Assembly: GCA_020809705.1 (NCBI GenBank)
Contig: CP085834.1
Span: 1,860,001 to 1,924,000, forward strand
DNA: 64,000 nucleotides
Reading direction: 5' to 3'
From: Calonectria ilicicola
Taxonomy: Eukaryota; Ascomycota; Sordariomycetes; Hypocreales; Nectriaceae
Part shown: piece by piece, positions 48,958-60,530 of the stretch
How positions within the stretch are numbered: the first letter of the stretch is position 1
Layout of the letters: each line of letters begins with the position of its first letter
The notes under the pieces: model-generated
Database searches by the model: none
The model's input: only the letters and a program-made list of their open reading frames with translations
What the model was told of the DNA's origin: nothing
Translations under genes and position numbers: made by a program

Positions 48958-51710
48958 CTACGCGAAAAACCTCTTCGCCAGACCAAAAGCATCCCTCCTC
49001 CGAAATCTTGGTACGTCCGGCTTCATGTTTAGTTCAGCTAACAACTTGCTCAACGAGATGACTCTAACATTATCTGGGAATATATCAAGGTTGGACCACG
49101 CCTTATTGAGGAACTCTGTAGCCCAAAGATCCTTATCCGCTATTTCTGTTAGATCGACAATTAGGGCAGTGTTTACACCTGAGCCGATGGAATGGATCCA
49201 ATAAAGCGGCCAAACATTCAAGGTAGTATGTATACTATCGTCATCCAACTCATCGAACCCGGGCTTAGTCAAAATTATTTGGACGGGAGTTGCAAGTTGA
49301 AATGCGGCCTGCTCTCCCGTTAAGGTGGGGGCGCTAGGATGTATCTGAGTAGTGTACTATTGAAAAGTCATGTATATCAGTCAGGTGTCTCGATTAGTCG
49401 ATAAAGTCAGAAGTGCTTGCCTCGGGGGCATAAGCAATAGGCTGTTGGACTTACCTCGCGAATAGTCCCATATATAATCTTTCCATTGATATGAGTAGAG
49501 CTGTCGTTGAACTTTGGATTTAGACGCTCGTCATCTAGCCTACTAACCACGATACCTAGAGGAAGATGGACAGCCATTTTCTCCAATATCTGCTGAAGAC
49601 CTGGTAGTAGATCTTCTGAGAGGTGGATATGAACTATAATCTTCTTCCATGCTGGTGTATTAGTTTGCTCCATCGTTGTGGGGTCGAGCAATTCAAGAGA
49701 CCGAACAAGGAACTGCCATCGCATTATGAATTTAGATGGCGTCTCGTCATGATCCAGCCGCATCGCAAGTACAATATTGATAGCCCGTGGTTTAGAGAAA
49801 AGAGAAGGGCGAAGGACATAATTTTGCTCTCGCATTCTCTCCGGCCGGCACGTAAGGGCTGTATATCGCCAGTGCGTGAATTCGTCTCGCTCGCCATGAG
49901 GTATTGTATCGAGCACATCCTGGGGCACTGGGCAATCCAATATCAAGTTTCCCCGATACGACATGACTCGGAATTCGGTGATGTCATATTGCTCTGTTTC
50001 TGAGTTGCTGGCTTGTGGTTCATCTACCTCATCTGATGCTTCAGAAAGATTGGAGGGTCTAGGTCTGTCATCAGTGCCATCTATGAAACTGGGCTTCGGA
50101 GCCGAAGGGCGCGTGGGTGGATCAAAGTCTCGATGGCTATATTTGTCCATTAGGGGGACCTTGCCTGGACGGGGAGGCCCCGGAAGGTAATTATATGATA
50201 ATGGATTCTCTGAGGCCTCAGGTTGTGACCACATGTTGCCTCCTTGTTCTCCTTCATCCCACGTGTACCCGTTTTGAATCTGCGTCACCTCTTCTCTCAT
50301 CTCATGTAAAGATGGGAATGAAGGTGCACCTTGAGAGTTGGTATTGGGCCACGAAGCGGAGGCAAAATCTGTATTGTTCGTCCGAGTATTGGCTGCTGTT
50401 TCGCGTTGCGGTTGCACGCTGTTGGGCAGTCTCTGTGTGACTTCTTCCACTGTGTTTTTGGAAGATGTCAAAGAAGAGTGGCCTTGTGTAATCGTTTCTG
50501 TCCAAGAGGCGGAGGCGTCAGACGCTTGATTCTGGTCCAGCCTGGAAGGGAATGGTTCAATATTATGAAAACTCCCGTGTTGCAAGGAGTTGGAACCACT
50601 CCCTAGATGTGGGGATCCAGCCTCCATCTCAACCCATGGATGCATTAATGCATCCTTCGCAGTAATTCGTTTCTCTGGCTCAGGTACAATGAGGGAACTC
50701 AGGAAGGCAATTGCATCTTCACTAACTTGCAATTTTTCCAGAACCTGTCGAGGGAACTTTGTGATGCCATTGTAATAGTTTCCCACCAATGCCTCGTTTG
50801 GAAACGTAGACTGCCCGGAAATGACTCGGAAGATAGTCTCCCCTAAGCACCAGATATCTACAGCATAGGGACTAGCCATTCTAGAATCCCCATGGTACCC
50901 AAGAAGCTCTGGTGGCATAAAACTTCTTGTTCCCCGCACCGTGGTAGAATCGGCCATTTCTGCCGTCCGCTTGCTGAGTCCAAAATCACCTAGTTTTACC
51001 CACCAATCGTTCGGAGGGTGGGACTGGATTAAGATGTTCTACGAAATGTTTGTTAGTAGCTTGTTCATGGCACAAGGCGCCAGCATTAGAATAACATACT
51101 GCAGGTTTGATGTCTCGATGAGTGTACTTTTCTTCATGCATTCTCGACAATGCATCCACAACTTGCGCGGCAACATCTCGTGCCTCCTCCTCGGGCAACC
51201 GACCATTCGGGCATTTGTCAGGGTCCTGAAGGTATTCCTTTAAATCCCCCAGGCTGCAATGTTCCATAGCAATATATATATGAGTCGGGCTAGTAAACCA
51301 TCCGTGCGCTTTGACGAAGAGCGTCGAGTACTGCGAAATGGTATCAGCACCGACTAATCGAGGCTGGATCGGGGAGATCTAACCCTTGCTTGCGAAAATT
51401 TGAAGATGGCCTCAAGCTCGCGGACAATCAGCTCCGAGCTGATCTTGCGTTGGCTTTCGGAAATCCTGATGCTCTTGACGGCTCTGTATTGGCGTTGGCC
51501 AAATTGTTCGCTAGCCTGCAAGTCGACCGAGCCCTGGCCACCACTGCCCAAGTTCTGTATATCAACCCATATTTCCTGGCTCTTCTTCCCTCTATAGCTC
51601 GTGGCTCGGGTATGGATGACGCAGTGCCGCTGCCCGTCGTAGTGGAATGTCGCAGGTAGCTTCGAGTCTCGCACAAGTTCGGGAAGGTCTCCGAGGTAAG
51701 CGCCAGCCAT
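48958..51710 (-). CDS. Protein kinase-truncated chitin-synthase-like fusion protein
   Basis: Four exons: 51710-51384, 51330-51100, 51038-49455, 49356-48958; phases agree, 846 residues. Kinase domain about 50-325 with NLGSGGQGSV, Lys79 in AVK, HRDIKPAN (Asp182), GDFGLSK (Asp204) and FMPPELLG; it looks catalytically intact. A Ser/Pro/Gln-rich linker of over 200 residues follows. From about residue 548 the protein matches the N-terminal and early catalytic part of class I-III chitin synthases: RGNLILDCPVP, ERDEFTHWRYTALTC, LRPSLFSKPR, then WKKIIVHI, IREYTTQ and PVQIILTKPGF. The match then decays and the protein ends. The later catalytic QRRRW motif and all membrane helices are absent, so it cannot make chitin. 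It is paralogous to the kinases at 6647 and 10886 in N-terminal motif and intron positions. Confidence 0.85.
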
Positions 51711-52979
51711 TTTAAGGCTTCGGCATGTCGTGTGCTATTCGGCTGCGATCCGCTGGTACCAGAGATTCAATGATAGAGGCAACCAAAAGTGTGCAAATCG
51801 AGATTCTTGCCGCCAACCAAGTGAGGGGATGGAGATGGAGGATTACGGTGGATGGAGCCACGGGCGGGGACGGGCCAGCTTGGTTCTTGCATTAGTGCTT
51901 CAGCCGCAAACAGGGGGGCACAATGTGACTCTACATCGACTGAGATGTATTTCTCAGTAACATGAACAAATGGCAGTTGGAATTCATAACCATGACAGGT
52001 TGATTCACGAAAAAGGGGTAAAAGAACGCCGCTTCTATTCGTCACTGTTTGAGTTCATGGTGGGCTTGAAGAGAAGGAATGCGATCAATTTTACAGCCAC
52101 GGCGCCATTTCAAGCCACATCCCTCTTTTCTAGAGCAGCGTGCTCCAAGCATGGAAAATAAAAACAGATTATTCCCAATCAAATAAATTATAATCAAATT
52201 TAATCATATTTATCCAGTTATTTCCCTCTTTTCAGAAAAAACGTTAATCTTTCTTATCACACTTTGGTCATTGGGTCATAACGAGAGATTGAAAGAGCCT
52301 TAATTCCTATGAAATAAAGAGCAGTCAACTATGTGTTTTATAGCTAGGTCCAGCCCTAATTGGCTGTGGGGCTGCGACAACGCATTGAGGCCGTGAGGCC
52401 ATTGAGGCCAGCCACAATTAGTCTCCACATTTCTTTTATCCTATTGCATCACACCTACCCATAGGATACCCACATCAATTTGCCGTACCTTATGTGGCCG
52501 CCCTGACTTGCGGCGGCGGTGGCGGCCAAACGTGGCGTATGCTAAACACCAGTATAATCTAGTTGCGAAATAGTCTCAGCAGTTCAGTTTTAATTCTTGC
52601 CCTAGTGGATGTTCTACGCCCTATGGCTTACTTGCGGGGTGGTTCTGCTTATTGCTGACTGCATTATCAGAGAGTAATGTGTCGGAAATTGAGTCTACCA
52701 AATTAATTAACTATCCAAACTATCATCAGAGTCAGCATAGCTAAAGTACCATCCTTAAATCATGGACAATAATTTCCATTTAGATCTCCGAAAGCTGTCT
52801 AATTTTTCTCAGCTTACCTCAAAAGGTATTATCTACGATCGAAACCACGTCAGAATTGTGGGCACATACCCTCCTATTTCAAAAAATACTTTTGTGCTGA
52901 TGATCGTGAAAGGGCATGTTAACGGCATCGGCAGGTAACGCATGATTTTAGCAGAATGAAAATGCATACTGTGATTCAG
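51711..52979. other. Upstream region of the kinase-chitin-synthase-like gene
   Basis: About 1.27 kb with a very AT-rich segment at 52150-52260 and short GAGGCC repeats near 52387-52412. It holds one short candidate frame at 52762-52938. Confidence 0.4.
52762..52938 (+). CDS. Short candidate open frame, 58 residues
   Basis: ATG at 52762 to TAA at 52936-52938. The peptide has a regular mix of hydrophobic and charged residues (LDLRKLSNFSQLTSKG, TFVLMIVKGHVNG). A GTAACG near its end could be a splice donor. No family recognised; it may be chance. Confidence 0.2.
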   Translation: MDNNFHLDLRKLSNFSQLTSKGIIYDRNHVRIVGTYPPISKNTFVLMIVKGHVNGIGR

Positions 52980-54446
52980 TCACGACAATATCCCTAGTAC
53001 ATCGTCTTCTTCTTGAGTTGAGTCATAACTTTGCTCATCGAAGGAAAAAGCCAGGGGTTTCCAGTCACACAACTTGCGCAATCTTTCAGATTTGAGCTTG
53101 AAAGCAGCCTGGATGTCTTGTAGTGAGTCGATGTCGACAAACTCTAGAACTCCACGTACTTTGATACTCTTGAGGTTGGGGAATCCTCCAGACAGGGCTT
53201 GGACTACTAACTCCTCTAAATCATCCCAGGTATCATCACTACCAATAATCCTTAACTCTAGGAATTTTACCGATTGTGGCAGCGCATCTGTCAGGCATAT
53301 CCACGGTGGCTTGGGACCGTCTCGGAGGTGGCGACAGAAGGATTCAGCTCCACACTTCAGTGTCTCTAAACTGGTGAAGTGTTTAAAAACATTTCCATCG
53401 ACAAAGACGTTTCCTGTAGTCCAATCAATCCCTTGGGAATGCGATAGATAATTTAGATCCAGACTTTTTAGGGTATTCCGATGGGGCAGTAGGATTTGTA
53501 ACATTTGAGGTGCCGGAAAGAAGGCATCGATGTTTTCACCCAAGTATGCGCTCTGGGAATGAAGTCGAAAGTGTTGTAGATTATGAGCCCCTTTCACCAT
53601 CTGGCGCAAGGTTCCGAAGGAAATTTCATCATCTTCAAAGGCGCAGGACTGAAATTCCAAAGCTCGAAGGTTAGGGTGCTGTGGGAGCGTGGCTTCAAGG
53701 ATGTTTTCTTCCGGAAGGTCCTGGCAGAGTCCCATGGTTCTGTTGAAGATGATTTGTTCCAAATTTGGCGCGGTTCCAAGCAGAAATGCAACTCCAGGGT
53801 TAGACATTTTGAAGCCCCAATCTGATTCTGTTTCGAATTTCAGATGACGGAGGTGCGGCAGAACTGGCCTTCCTAACTTTTTGGCACGCGCAGACAAGAA
53901 ATAATAGCCTGTTGGTTCGTAATTACCCTCATCCTCGATCACGACATTTAGTGTTTCAAGGTTCGAAAGCATGGCGATGATGATCTCGTTGCAGAAATAT
54001 CCGGGAGAGACATCTTCCTCAATTGCGGATTCGAAATCTGGGTCCTCAGGATTATCCATGTGAAGTTCTGTGGCCACTCGTGTGAGGAACTGAAACTCAT
54101 CATCATCGTTCCATTCTTGGCTGCACCCCAGAAGATACGCTTTGACACAGGCAGCAAGATCAGGGCGACGGTATAGTGTACGGATGAGTGCAAAGTTATT
54201 GCGTGAACGAGAGAGACTATGGTAGAGAAAAGGCTGTGAAATTGCATAAAGACTTTTCGAAGTTTGGCACAAGGTACGCAGTGCTCTTTGCGCCTCCTGT
54301 TGCTCGCATTCGTTTTGAATGGGATGGCAATGTTCACACAGTTGCGAGCAAATTAACTCCACTACTTTCGTAGAAAGAATACCAAAGTTGGCTTTTGACG
54401 TGTCATGGTGTGATGCTTCATGGCTACCCACAGTGATGTCGATCAT
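52980..54446 (-). CDS. F-box-like protein with leucine-rich C-terminal part
   Basis: The frame is open upstream to about 54590 without an ATG; the first in-frame ATG is at 54446 (MIDITVGSH), so either the protein starts there (488 residues) or an upstream exon is missing. An F-box-like segment comes first (FGILSTKVVELICSQLCEH, then LRTLCQTSKSLYAISQPFLY). About 350 residues with irregular Leu-rich units follow (LPHLRHLKFETESD, HPNLRALEFQSCAFEDD, LKSLDLNYLS, LKFLELRIIG). This is the usual shape of fungal F-box/LRR-like proteins, thought to choose targets for SCF ubiquitin ligases. It is tandem and co-oriented with the kinase gene at 48958, but over 1 kb away, so not an obvious pair. Confidence 0.78.
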   Translation of the reverse strand: MIDITVGSHEASHHDTSKANFGILSTKVVELICSQLCEHCHPIQNECEQQEAQRALRTLCQTSKSLYAISQPFLYHSLSRSRNNFALIRTLYRRPDLAACVKAYLLGCSQEWNDDDEFQFLTRVATELHMDNPEDPDFESAIEEDVSPGYFCNEIIIAMLSNLETLNVVIEDEGNYEPTGYYFLSARAKKLGRPVLPHLRHLKFETESDWGFKMSNPGVAFLLGTAPNLEQIIFNRTMGLCQDLPEENILEATLPQHPNLRALEFQSCAFEDDEISFGTLRQMVKGAHNLQHFRLHSQSAYLGENIDAFFPAPQMLQILLPHRNTLKSLDLNYLSHSQGIDWTTGNVFVDGNVFKHFTSLETLKCGAESFCRHLRDGPKPPWICLTDALPQSVKFLELRIIGSDDTWDDLEELVVQALSGGFPNLKSIKVRGVLEFVDIDSLQDIQAAFKLKSERLRKLCDWKPLAFSFDEQSYDSTQEEDDVLGILS

Positions 54447-55961
54447 TTTTCGGATCCAATTACTTGGTTTTGTTTGTTCACTATTCACATGAGCGACACT
54501 TGGCACATTCACAGTGTGTGTGGCTTTGGACCACCTCAGGCGGTCAGCCTTGGCAGAACTTTCAAATGGTCCGTGCTATAATAAACTGACTCGGCAACAC
54601 TTACTCAAGCACCTACTCAGTTTATAGATCAAAGTCTGAAGGATAGGAGCCTTACTTAAAAGATTGACATTCTGTGAAATGTACCAAGTGAGACACTCGC
54701 AGGCAACCATGGCCGGCGTTGACTTTTTGTCTGTTCATGCATAATAGGGTCATGGTTGCGCCTGAAATTGAACACTCCAACGATCAGACTCACCAATTAG
54801 GGAACCCATATTGTTTTAGCCGCAGGAGCGAAACAAGCCTGGAAGCGTCTACGTATGCTCACAGCAAACATTTCTTTGGCCATTTATTTACCCCTCCTAT
54901 TACTATGTGGGCCATGAAACAATGCATGCATGAGCAACATGGGGTACAAAGTCTAAGCTCACACCAAGCTGCTCTTCAATTGCTCTGCTAAACAGGGACC
55001 AGCAAATTTAAGACAGGGGGAGAGATGACATAATGGCCACTTTATTGTATTTTTTCCTAGTATTCTGCATGACATACCCGGTAGCGGTCGTGTACGACTC
55101 AAATTTGGACGAATTCACAAACAACTTCGCGAGAGACGTCGAGTTTTTTTTTTTTATTAATGCAAATTCACTACGAGGCTCAAGTATCCTAGCCTTAGGA
55201 GATGACTGGACAATCGAGGAGATTTCATACACGTCCAATACTCAACCACAACACTAAAAGGTTTCAACACAACATAAGCTTGTGCATTGCGCAAACTAGA
55301 GAGCAAGAGTGATCAGTTTTACTCTTAAGACTGAGGAATATTTATAGTACTACATTCCTTATCCAACTTGGGAATGATACCGTCAATCTTGAAGCAAAAG
55401 ATAGGAATTATGAGGACGTACTCTAAGCATCCGAACTTGATTTGGTGGACCTGGTGAGGCTACTACAGATATTCAAGCGAAAAAGGCAACCTAGGAAAGC
55501 GAGTAAGTAGGGAATCGAGATTTTAGAGGTATGTAGTTATCATTCCATCATTATGCTTTTTTGTGTTTCCTAAGATGCTAATGTGGATTCCACCTTGTTG
55601 AGATCAGACAGTAGGCTTAATACAAGAATTTAGCGTTGCAGTTATCGGTGCAGCTAGCAATAATGTCCTTCTATTTATCTAGTAATCCGCTTCATCATTC
55701 GTTATGCACATCACAACCTTGCTGTTGAGTCTCACATGACAGTATATGGCACCCAATGCGTCGTAGAATGTTGAGCTGTACTATTCAATTACCTCCTTCA
55801 TTAACCTCCTGGACCCTTGTTTGAATAACGGTACGTTAATTTTTTATTAGCCTGAGATTGATATCCCTGCAAGATTATAGTGTGTATACAGTCCCGTTTT
55901 GATCTTGATTCATGCGATTCCTCCAGCTTTTTCCATAATGACACAACTGAACCACGCGCAT
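54447..55961. other. Intergenic region
   Basis: About 1.5 kb. A 74-codon plus-strand frame at 55033-55257 begins with a hydrophobic stretch but is interrupted by a long T-run (55145-55156) and is not convincing as a gene. Nothing else supported. Confidence 0.4.
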
Positions 55962-56630
55962 TTAGTACAAACCAGCAAGTGCGAGACCAGCTACACCGGC
56001 GGCAGCAAGGGCCATGCTAGTTTTCTGAGGAGCAGCGTTTGCGCTCTGGGTCTCGGCGGTGTTGCCCCCACTGCTTGACGAGTTAGGGGTGTTGGCGGCT
56101 GAAGTAGCTGATGTTTCTGCGGTAGTACTAGCGGCTGCACTGGTCGCGGTCGCACTGGTGGTAACTTGACTGCTGGCCTTGGTAGTAGCCTTCTCCGTGG
56201 ACGCACTGGTGGTCGCGCCAGTAGCATCCGCCGTGACCCAAGTGTATTCTGAACACAACTCAGTGGCACCTGGGTACTGGTTGAGGGCGCTCGTCACCTC
56301 GGGAACGTCGCTACAGGCCGACAACAGATTGTCAAGATCAGTGCTGTGTGCCGCCGCCCAGCTCGTAACGCTCTCAATGTAGGAAGTGTATGCTTCACCC
56401 AATGAACCGGTGACTGCTGGAAGCTCGCAGCTGCCAGTGATTGTAGCCCATTGGGTTTGCTCGACAATGTAGCTGACGAGGGTGGCGTCGGGCGTTGGTA
56501 GATCGGTCAGGCTGGCCAGAATATCGGTTGCTTCAGCATAGCATTCTGCAAGGTCACGCGGCTGCAGAGGGTTGATGGCCTGCACAGTCGCGGCAGCGGC
56601 AGCGATGGACAGAAACTGGTGAGTGCGCAT
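55962..56630 (-). CDS. GPI-anchored cell-surface protein (infection-structure-type)
   Basis: Single exon, 222 residues, ATG at 56630. Cleavable signal peptide (MRTHQFLSIAAAAATVQA). Residues 25-135 form a compact helical domain with four Cys (DLAECYAEATDIL, GSCELP, SACSDVP, ELCSEYTW), typical of small secreted proteins annotated as infection-structure-specific in Sordariomycetes. A Ser/Thr/Ala stalk then leads to a hydrophobic C-terminus (MALAAAGVAGLALAGLY) preceded by a small-residue region, the signature of GPI attachment. The role is probably structural or adhesive at the cell wall; the specific function is unknown. Confidence 0.85.
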   Translation of the reverse strand: MRTHQFLSIAAAAATVQAINPLQPRDLAECYAEATDILASLTDLPTPDATLVSYIVEQTQWATITGSCELPAVTGSLGEAYTSYIESVTSWAAAHSTDLDNLLSACSDVPEVTSALNQYPGATELCSEYTWVTADATGATTSASTEKATTKASSQVTTSATATSAAASTTAETSATSAANTPNSSSSGGNTAETQSANAAPQKTSMALAAAGVAGLALAGLY

Positions 56631-58411
56631 GTTGGCGGTCTTGTTTGGGTACTGTGGTCGTAGAATTCGAGAGCAGACAGCGAGTGATTGATAGTCAAGG
56701 CGATAAATGTGAGGGAATGGTGGAATGGTGAGAGCGAGGGGACTTATATTTTACATGTGTGTGATACACGATGAGTGCTACTCTAGAGTGCCACGGCGCT
56801 AAAAGAAACTATTGCGAGCGCATCACGAATTCGGCATCCATCCCGAAGAGAAGAGGCTCCTCTTTGCAAGGATTGGGACCAATAGAAGCATGCAAGGAAA
56901 TGAGTCCCTGGATAAATCGGATGCCCCAGTCGGCGATTACCAGATAAGGCTTTAAGTGAGGCCAGTGGTCGCTTCCAGCGAGCCATAAATATGGGCCTTT
57001 GTGGCCCCTTTCAACCTGTCCCCTGTTGCCGACCAACCAAGAATCAGGGGGGCTGCTCCGCCTGGTGTTAGGCTACAACTTTTTGTTTCTGCTCTGCCTC
57101 TAGGGTATTTCAGATATTTCAATCTCTAAGAATTGTTAAGAAGGTTTTGAAGTGATCATTCGTTAACATATACATACAATATATTTAAGGTGTGCTGTTT
57201 AGGTTGGAAACATTTTCGCCCTGGCATAAACTAATATACCCCACTCTGGCGATGCTGGACCACAAAATGGTTGCGGCTGGCAGAGTCACCCAGCGCTAGT
57301 GAATGCACTAGCATACAAGTGTCACCGTGTTTATCGCAGCCAAGACAGTCCAATGGCAGTGAATTAAGATTAGCCAAGTAACACTCCTGTTTAGTTGATG
57401 ATGGTGAATTTAGATTCCGTGTTTTAAATCGCACCGACCCTCATAAAAGCAGAGGCTGAATGGAACATTTTGTGGTCCTCTAGTAACGACAATCGGCTCA
57501 TACAGATCAGTCTCCAATCAGCAAGTTGAAAGATGGTAAGGGCATTACCCTCCCCTCCATAGCTTCATGTCTCAATGTGCACCCAGTCGCGTCTAGAGCC
57601 CATTAGTTACAGAACCTGACCTCTAGAGATCAGATTGAAAAAGGTAGAATGGCGGTGACCTTTACAAGAAACCAATGAGCTTGACTTGTGGATTGGATGG
57701 ACTTGCTTTGTGATTAAAATTGTACATGCTGTCAAGTGTGTAACTCTCTACTGACAAAGAAACAGTAGGTGTTGGTACGAGTTAAAAAGAGAATCACACA
57801 CGTGATGAGATTTCTACCCAATTTTGACAGTACCTCAAATTACCGCAACTGGTTCTTGTATCATCACTCGCTCGAGTTGTTGCACAATGCTGATCTCAAT
57901 AGCATTTTATTACTACACGTGTGGGCGCTAGGTCCGGGTGAGTCACCCTTCATCCACAGCTGAGTGTACTTGTTTTAGTGGATGATAAAAGTAAGAGTAG
58001 AGTTTTAGAATCATGTGCCCTATAATAATAACGGACACTGTTCTCTGGTTTTAATCATGAGGTGCATTGACCGACACCCACTTTCATTAGCCAGAGAGCT
58101 TGACGCTGGCAGTGAGATTTCCACACACACACATATTATTTCCAAACACTGTTATACACTACTTCGAACGTCATTTCATAAGTATTCACTAATTGTCCCG
58201 CGATGACATTCGTGCTCTCCTTCTACTAATGCTCCGATTTCCCTGACTTCCGGTGATGCGCATGACACCAATGCTGTGTTGTGTCCTGCAAGGATCTTAG
58301 TCGTCCAAGCTAAAGTGCAGTATCGTGATGTGAGTAATCTAAAATCCCACAGAATACATCAGATATAACTAGAAGAGAACTGTGAAATCTATACACTCTT
58401 TCTCAGTTGAA
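56631..58411. other. Intergenic region
   Basis: About 1.8 kb with several short frames on both strands, none with family features. A short CA repeat lies near 58122-58132. Confidence 0.4.
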
Positions 58412-58974
58412 TTATCCACCCTTGACTGGAACGGAGGTCAAAGGAACGGGAAGTGAACCATATTCATCGTTAGTACGACCTGCACTACCCTAAATTCAAC
58501 ATTAAAATAATTCCAAAGCACGAGAGTGACTTGGCGAGTCAGTCTGAACTGATGACTACGAGTTATGCATCTCTGAGCCTTACCATTGTCGGAACGGATG
58601 GAGATGCTTTGCAAGGATTGGGCAGTTTCAAAAACTGTTGAGGGCCCCAAAGCCCCCAAAAGATCCACCAAGCTAGGAAAGCCATTAGTAATTATGGTTA
58701 GAGTCTGCTTGTACTAGCCTTTTATTCCTGCGCTATAAGCTTCCCCGTATTTTCGGACGGGGCAAAATGAACAGTTCAAGTTACCAAGGTCTCCAACAAC
58801 GGAAGCGTTCCATCCGATCTCATTCGCTGGTTCCATAACTTGGACTGCCATCTTGGTTTGGATGGGATGGTAAGGAAATTTGTTGTTAGGAGAGAAATTA
58901 AGGTATTCTAGCTCGGGAGAGTCAAAAGAAACCAAAGACTCGGTTCCGGTACGATTGAGTCGAGCCGACAGCAT
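58412..58974 (-). CDS. Small spliced gene of unknown function, 118 residues
   Basis: Three exons, 58974-58785, 58672-58584 and 58489-58412, joined in phase. The introns have donors GTAACT and GTAAGG, with acceptors CCTAG and TTTAG. The protein has a polar N-terminal half (LNRTGTESLVSFDSPELEYL), a short Trp-rich hydrophobic segment created by the first splice (WWIFWGLWGPQQFL) and a polar tail (GSAGRTNDEYGSLPVPLT). No family recognised. An AG just before the ATG could be an acceptor, so this may be the 3' part of a longer gene. It is divergent from the GPI-type gene at 59407. Confidence 0.42.
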
Positions 58975-59406
58975 CTAATCTAATAATTAACCTTCTTTAT
59001 GCCACATCCTAAGTTCCCTCCTGTCGCAGGGATACGCGGGCTCCTAGCGACCAATCGCAGGGCGTAGCTTGGATGGGTATCTTTGGCGCAACTGGCCCTT
59101 CGGTATCTTTGCAAATTACAGTTGCAACCTTGCCCCCTGCGTCATGGCATGGGTGCACATGTCTGCCCCGCTAGACGCTGACTGTTTGAGAGAGTTTCGG
59201 GGACCACACCATCCCCATCGCCCCTCAGGGCTGAAATTACTGGACCCCCCATGTCGCTCATGTGTCATTCTGTGACTGACTGGACGCTTGCTATAGGCTA
59301 GGCACGGGCCGTCACTATCGTTGCCTTCGCTCGAAAATCAGTTAAAATATCAGCTGCCCTCCGCAAGACACCAAGCCGCAAGACTCCCACAACATCTACC
59401 ATAAAC
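58975..59406. promoter_or_regulatory. Divergent upstream region
   Basis: About 430 nt between the small spliced gene and the Ser-rich cell-wall gene. It is GC-richer than most spacers here; no specific site identified. Confidence 0.35.
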
Positions 59407-60129
59407 ATGCACTTTATCAAGCCCCTGCTGGCCTGCCTGGCCATGGCCCTCGTCGAGGCAGCCAAGTCAACTACTCGCACCTCGACAGTGACAGTCTTCC
59501 TTCCAGAGCGCGCCACCGGGTCGGCCTCCAATATTTACGCGTCTATCATTACCAGCAACTCGTCCAAAACAGAGTACTTGCTCGCCTGCCAGACAGCATT
59601 TACCTCTCCCTACAGTTGTGACGGAGACTTCAAGGGCGTCACTCTAACCTATGCCCCATCGTCCGACATGGATATTGCCTTTGGCGCATCCACATACAAT
59701 TGTACTCTCGGCTCCTCAGCCGTTTGCGCCACCAGGACAGCATCTGTGACCGATGTGGGCACCACAACTCTCAACGCCAGCCAAAGCTCAGCCTGGATGA
59801 CGGCAATCACCGTACTCGACGTCGATAAAGTGAAGACTAAGAAGTCGTCGTCGTCCACCACCACCAAAACGGCCACCAGCAACAACTCTGGCGTCTGCAA
59901 ACGCAGCTCTCGCTCAGGTTCAGGAAGCTCCAGCTCTGACTCAGGCAGCAGCAGCTCTGGCTCCGACACTGATTCCAGCTCCAACTCAGACAGCAGTGAC
60001 TCTGACTCCAGTGGAAGCAGCACCAAAAAGACGGGCAGCAGTTCTTGTTCAAAGGCAGCCCGTTTCACATGGGATATGGCCATGGTGGGTCTTGTTGGCA
60101 CAGGGTTGGGGATTGCCATTGTGCTTTAA
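59407..60129 (+). CDS. GPI-anchored Ser-rich cell-wall protein
   Basis: Single exon, 240 residues. Signal peptide MHFIKPLLACLAMALVEA. Residues 20-145 form a folded domain with four Cys (YLLACQTAF, PYSCDGDF, YNCTLGS, VCATRTAS), like a group of small fungal surface proteins. A Ser/Asp-rich stalk of about 70 residues (SSSSDSGSSSSGSDTDSS) and a hydrophobic end (MAMVGLVGTGLGIAIVL) follow, as expected for GPI attachment. It should sit on the plasma membrane or in the wall. The GC-rich third positions differ from the AT-rich surroundings, as is common in well-expressed secreted proteins. Confidence 0.85.
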   Translation: MHFIKPLLACLAMALVEAAKSTTRTSTVTVFLPERATGSASNIYASIITSNSSKTEYLLACQTAFTSPYSCDGDFKGVTLTYAPSSDMDIAFGASTYNCTLGSSAVCATRTASVTDVGTTTLNASQSSAWMTAITVLDVDKVKTKKSSSSTTTKTATSNNSGVCKRSSRSGSGSSSSDSGSSSSGSDTDSSSNSDSSDSDSSGSSTKKTGSSSCSKAARFTWDMAMVGLVGTGLGIAIVL

Positions 60130-60530
60130 TTCCCGTACCGATAAGAAACAACTACATGGAAGCCATTTTATCGCCACGAATCCCACTGAAAACATCTTAG
60201 CTCGTGGCGGAGCGAGTTGAACCCGACAAATCAGCTGGTACCAACAGCCCTGGTCGCAACTATCCTGGTCTCAACTACCCCGGTCACAACCAGCAGCACA
60301 GCCTGAATTGACCAACGCGGGAGGGAGCCAAGGGTGCAGTTTGGGGTGTGGCTCGCATTCTAGATAGCAAAAGCGAAAAAAAAAATAAAAAATAAGAAAA
60401 TTTGAATAAGAGGAATTCATGAATTACCACATTAAATCTCAAAATGCTCCACACCAGTGAGTTTTGTAAACCCCTCATTCGGTTTTTTACTACCAGATAA
60501 GAAACCTTTCGCATCCTAACCTTCCTTCAC
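60130..60530. other. Convergent spacer
   Basis: About 400 nt between the Ser-rich gene and the HET pseudogene. It contains a threefold 15-bp repeat (60249-60293) and A-rich DNA near 60375-60400. Confidence 0.45.
60249..60293 (+). repeat. Three imperfect 15-bp tandem units
   Basis: Units CCTGGTCGCAACTAT, CCTGGTCTCAACTAC and CCCGGTCACAACCAG lie head to tail. No function is evident. Confidence 0.7.

Noticed and set aside
59649..60119. Minus-strand frame of 156 codons rich in Glu and Leu
   Set aside because: Antisense of the Ser/Asp stalk of the GPI-type protein.
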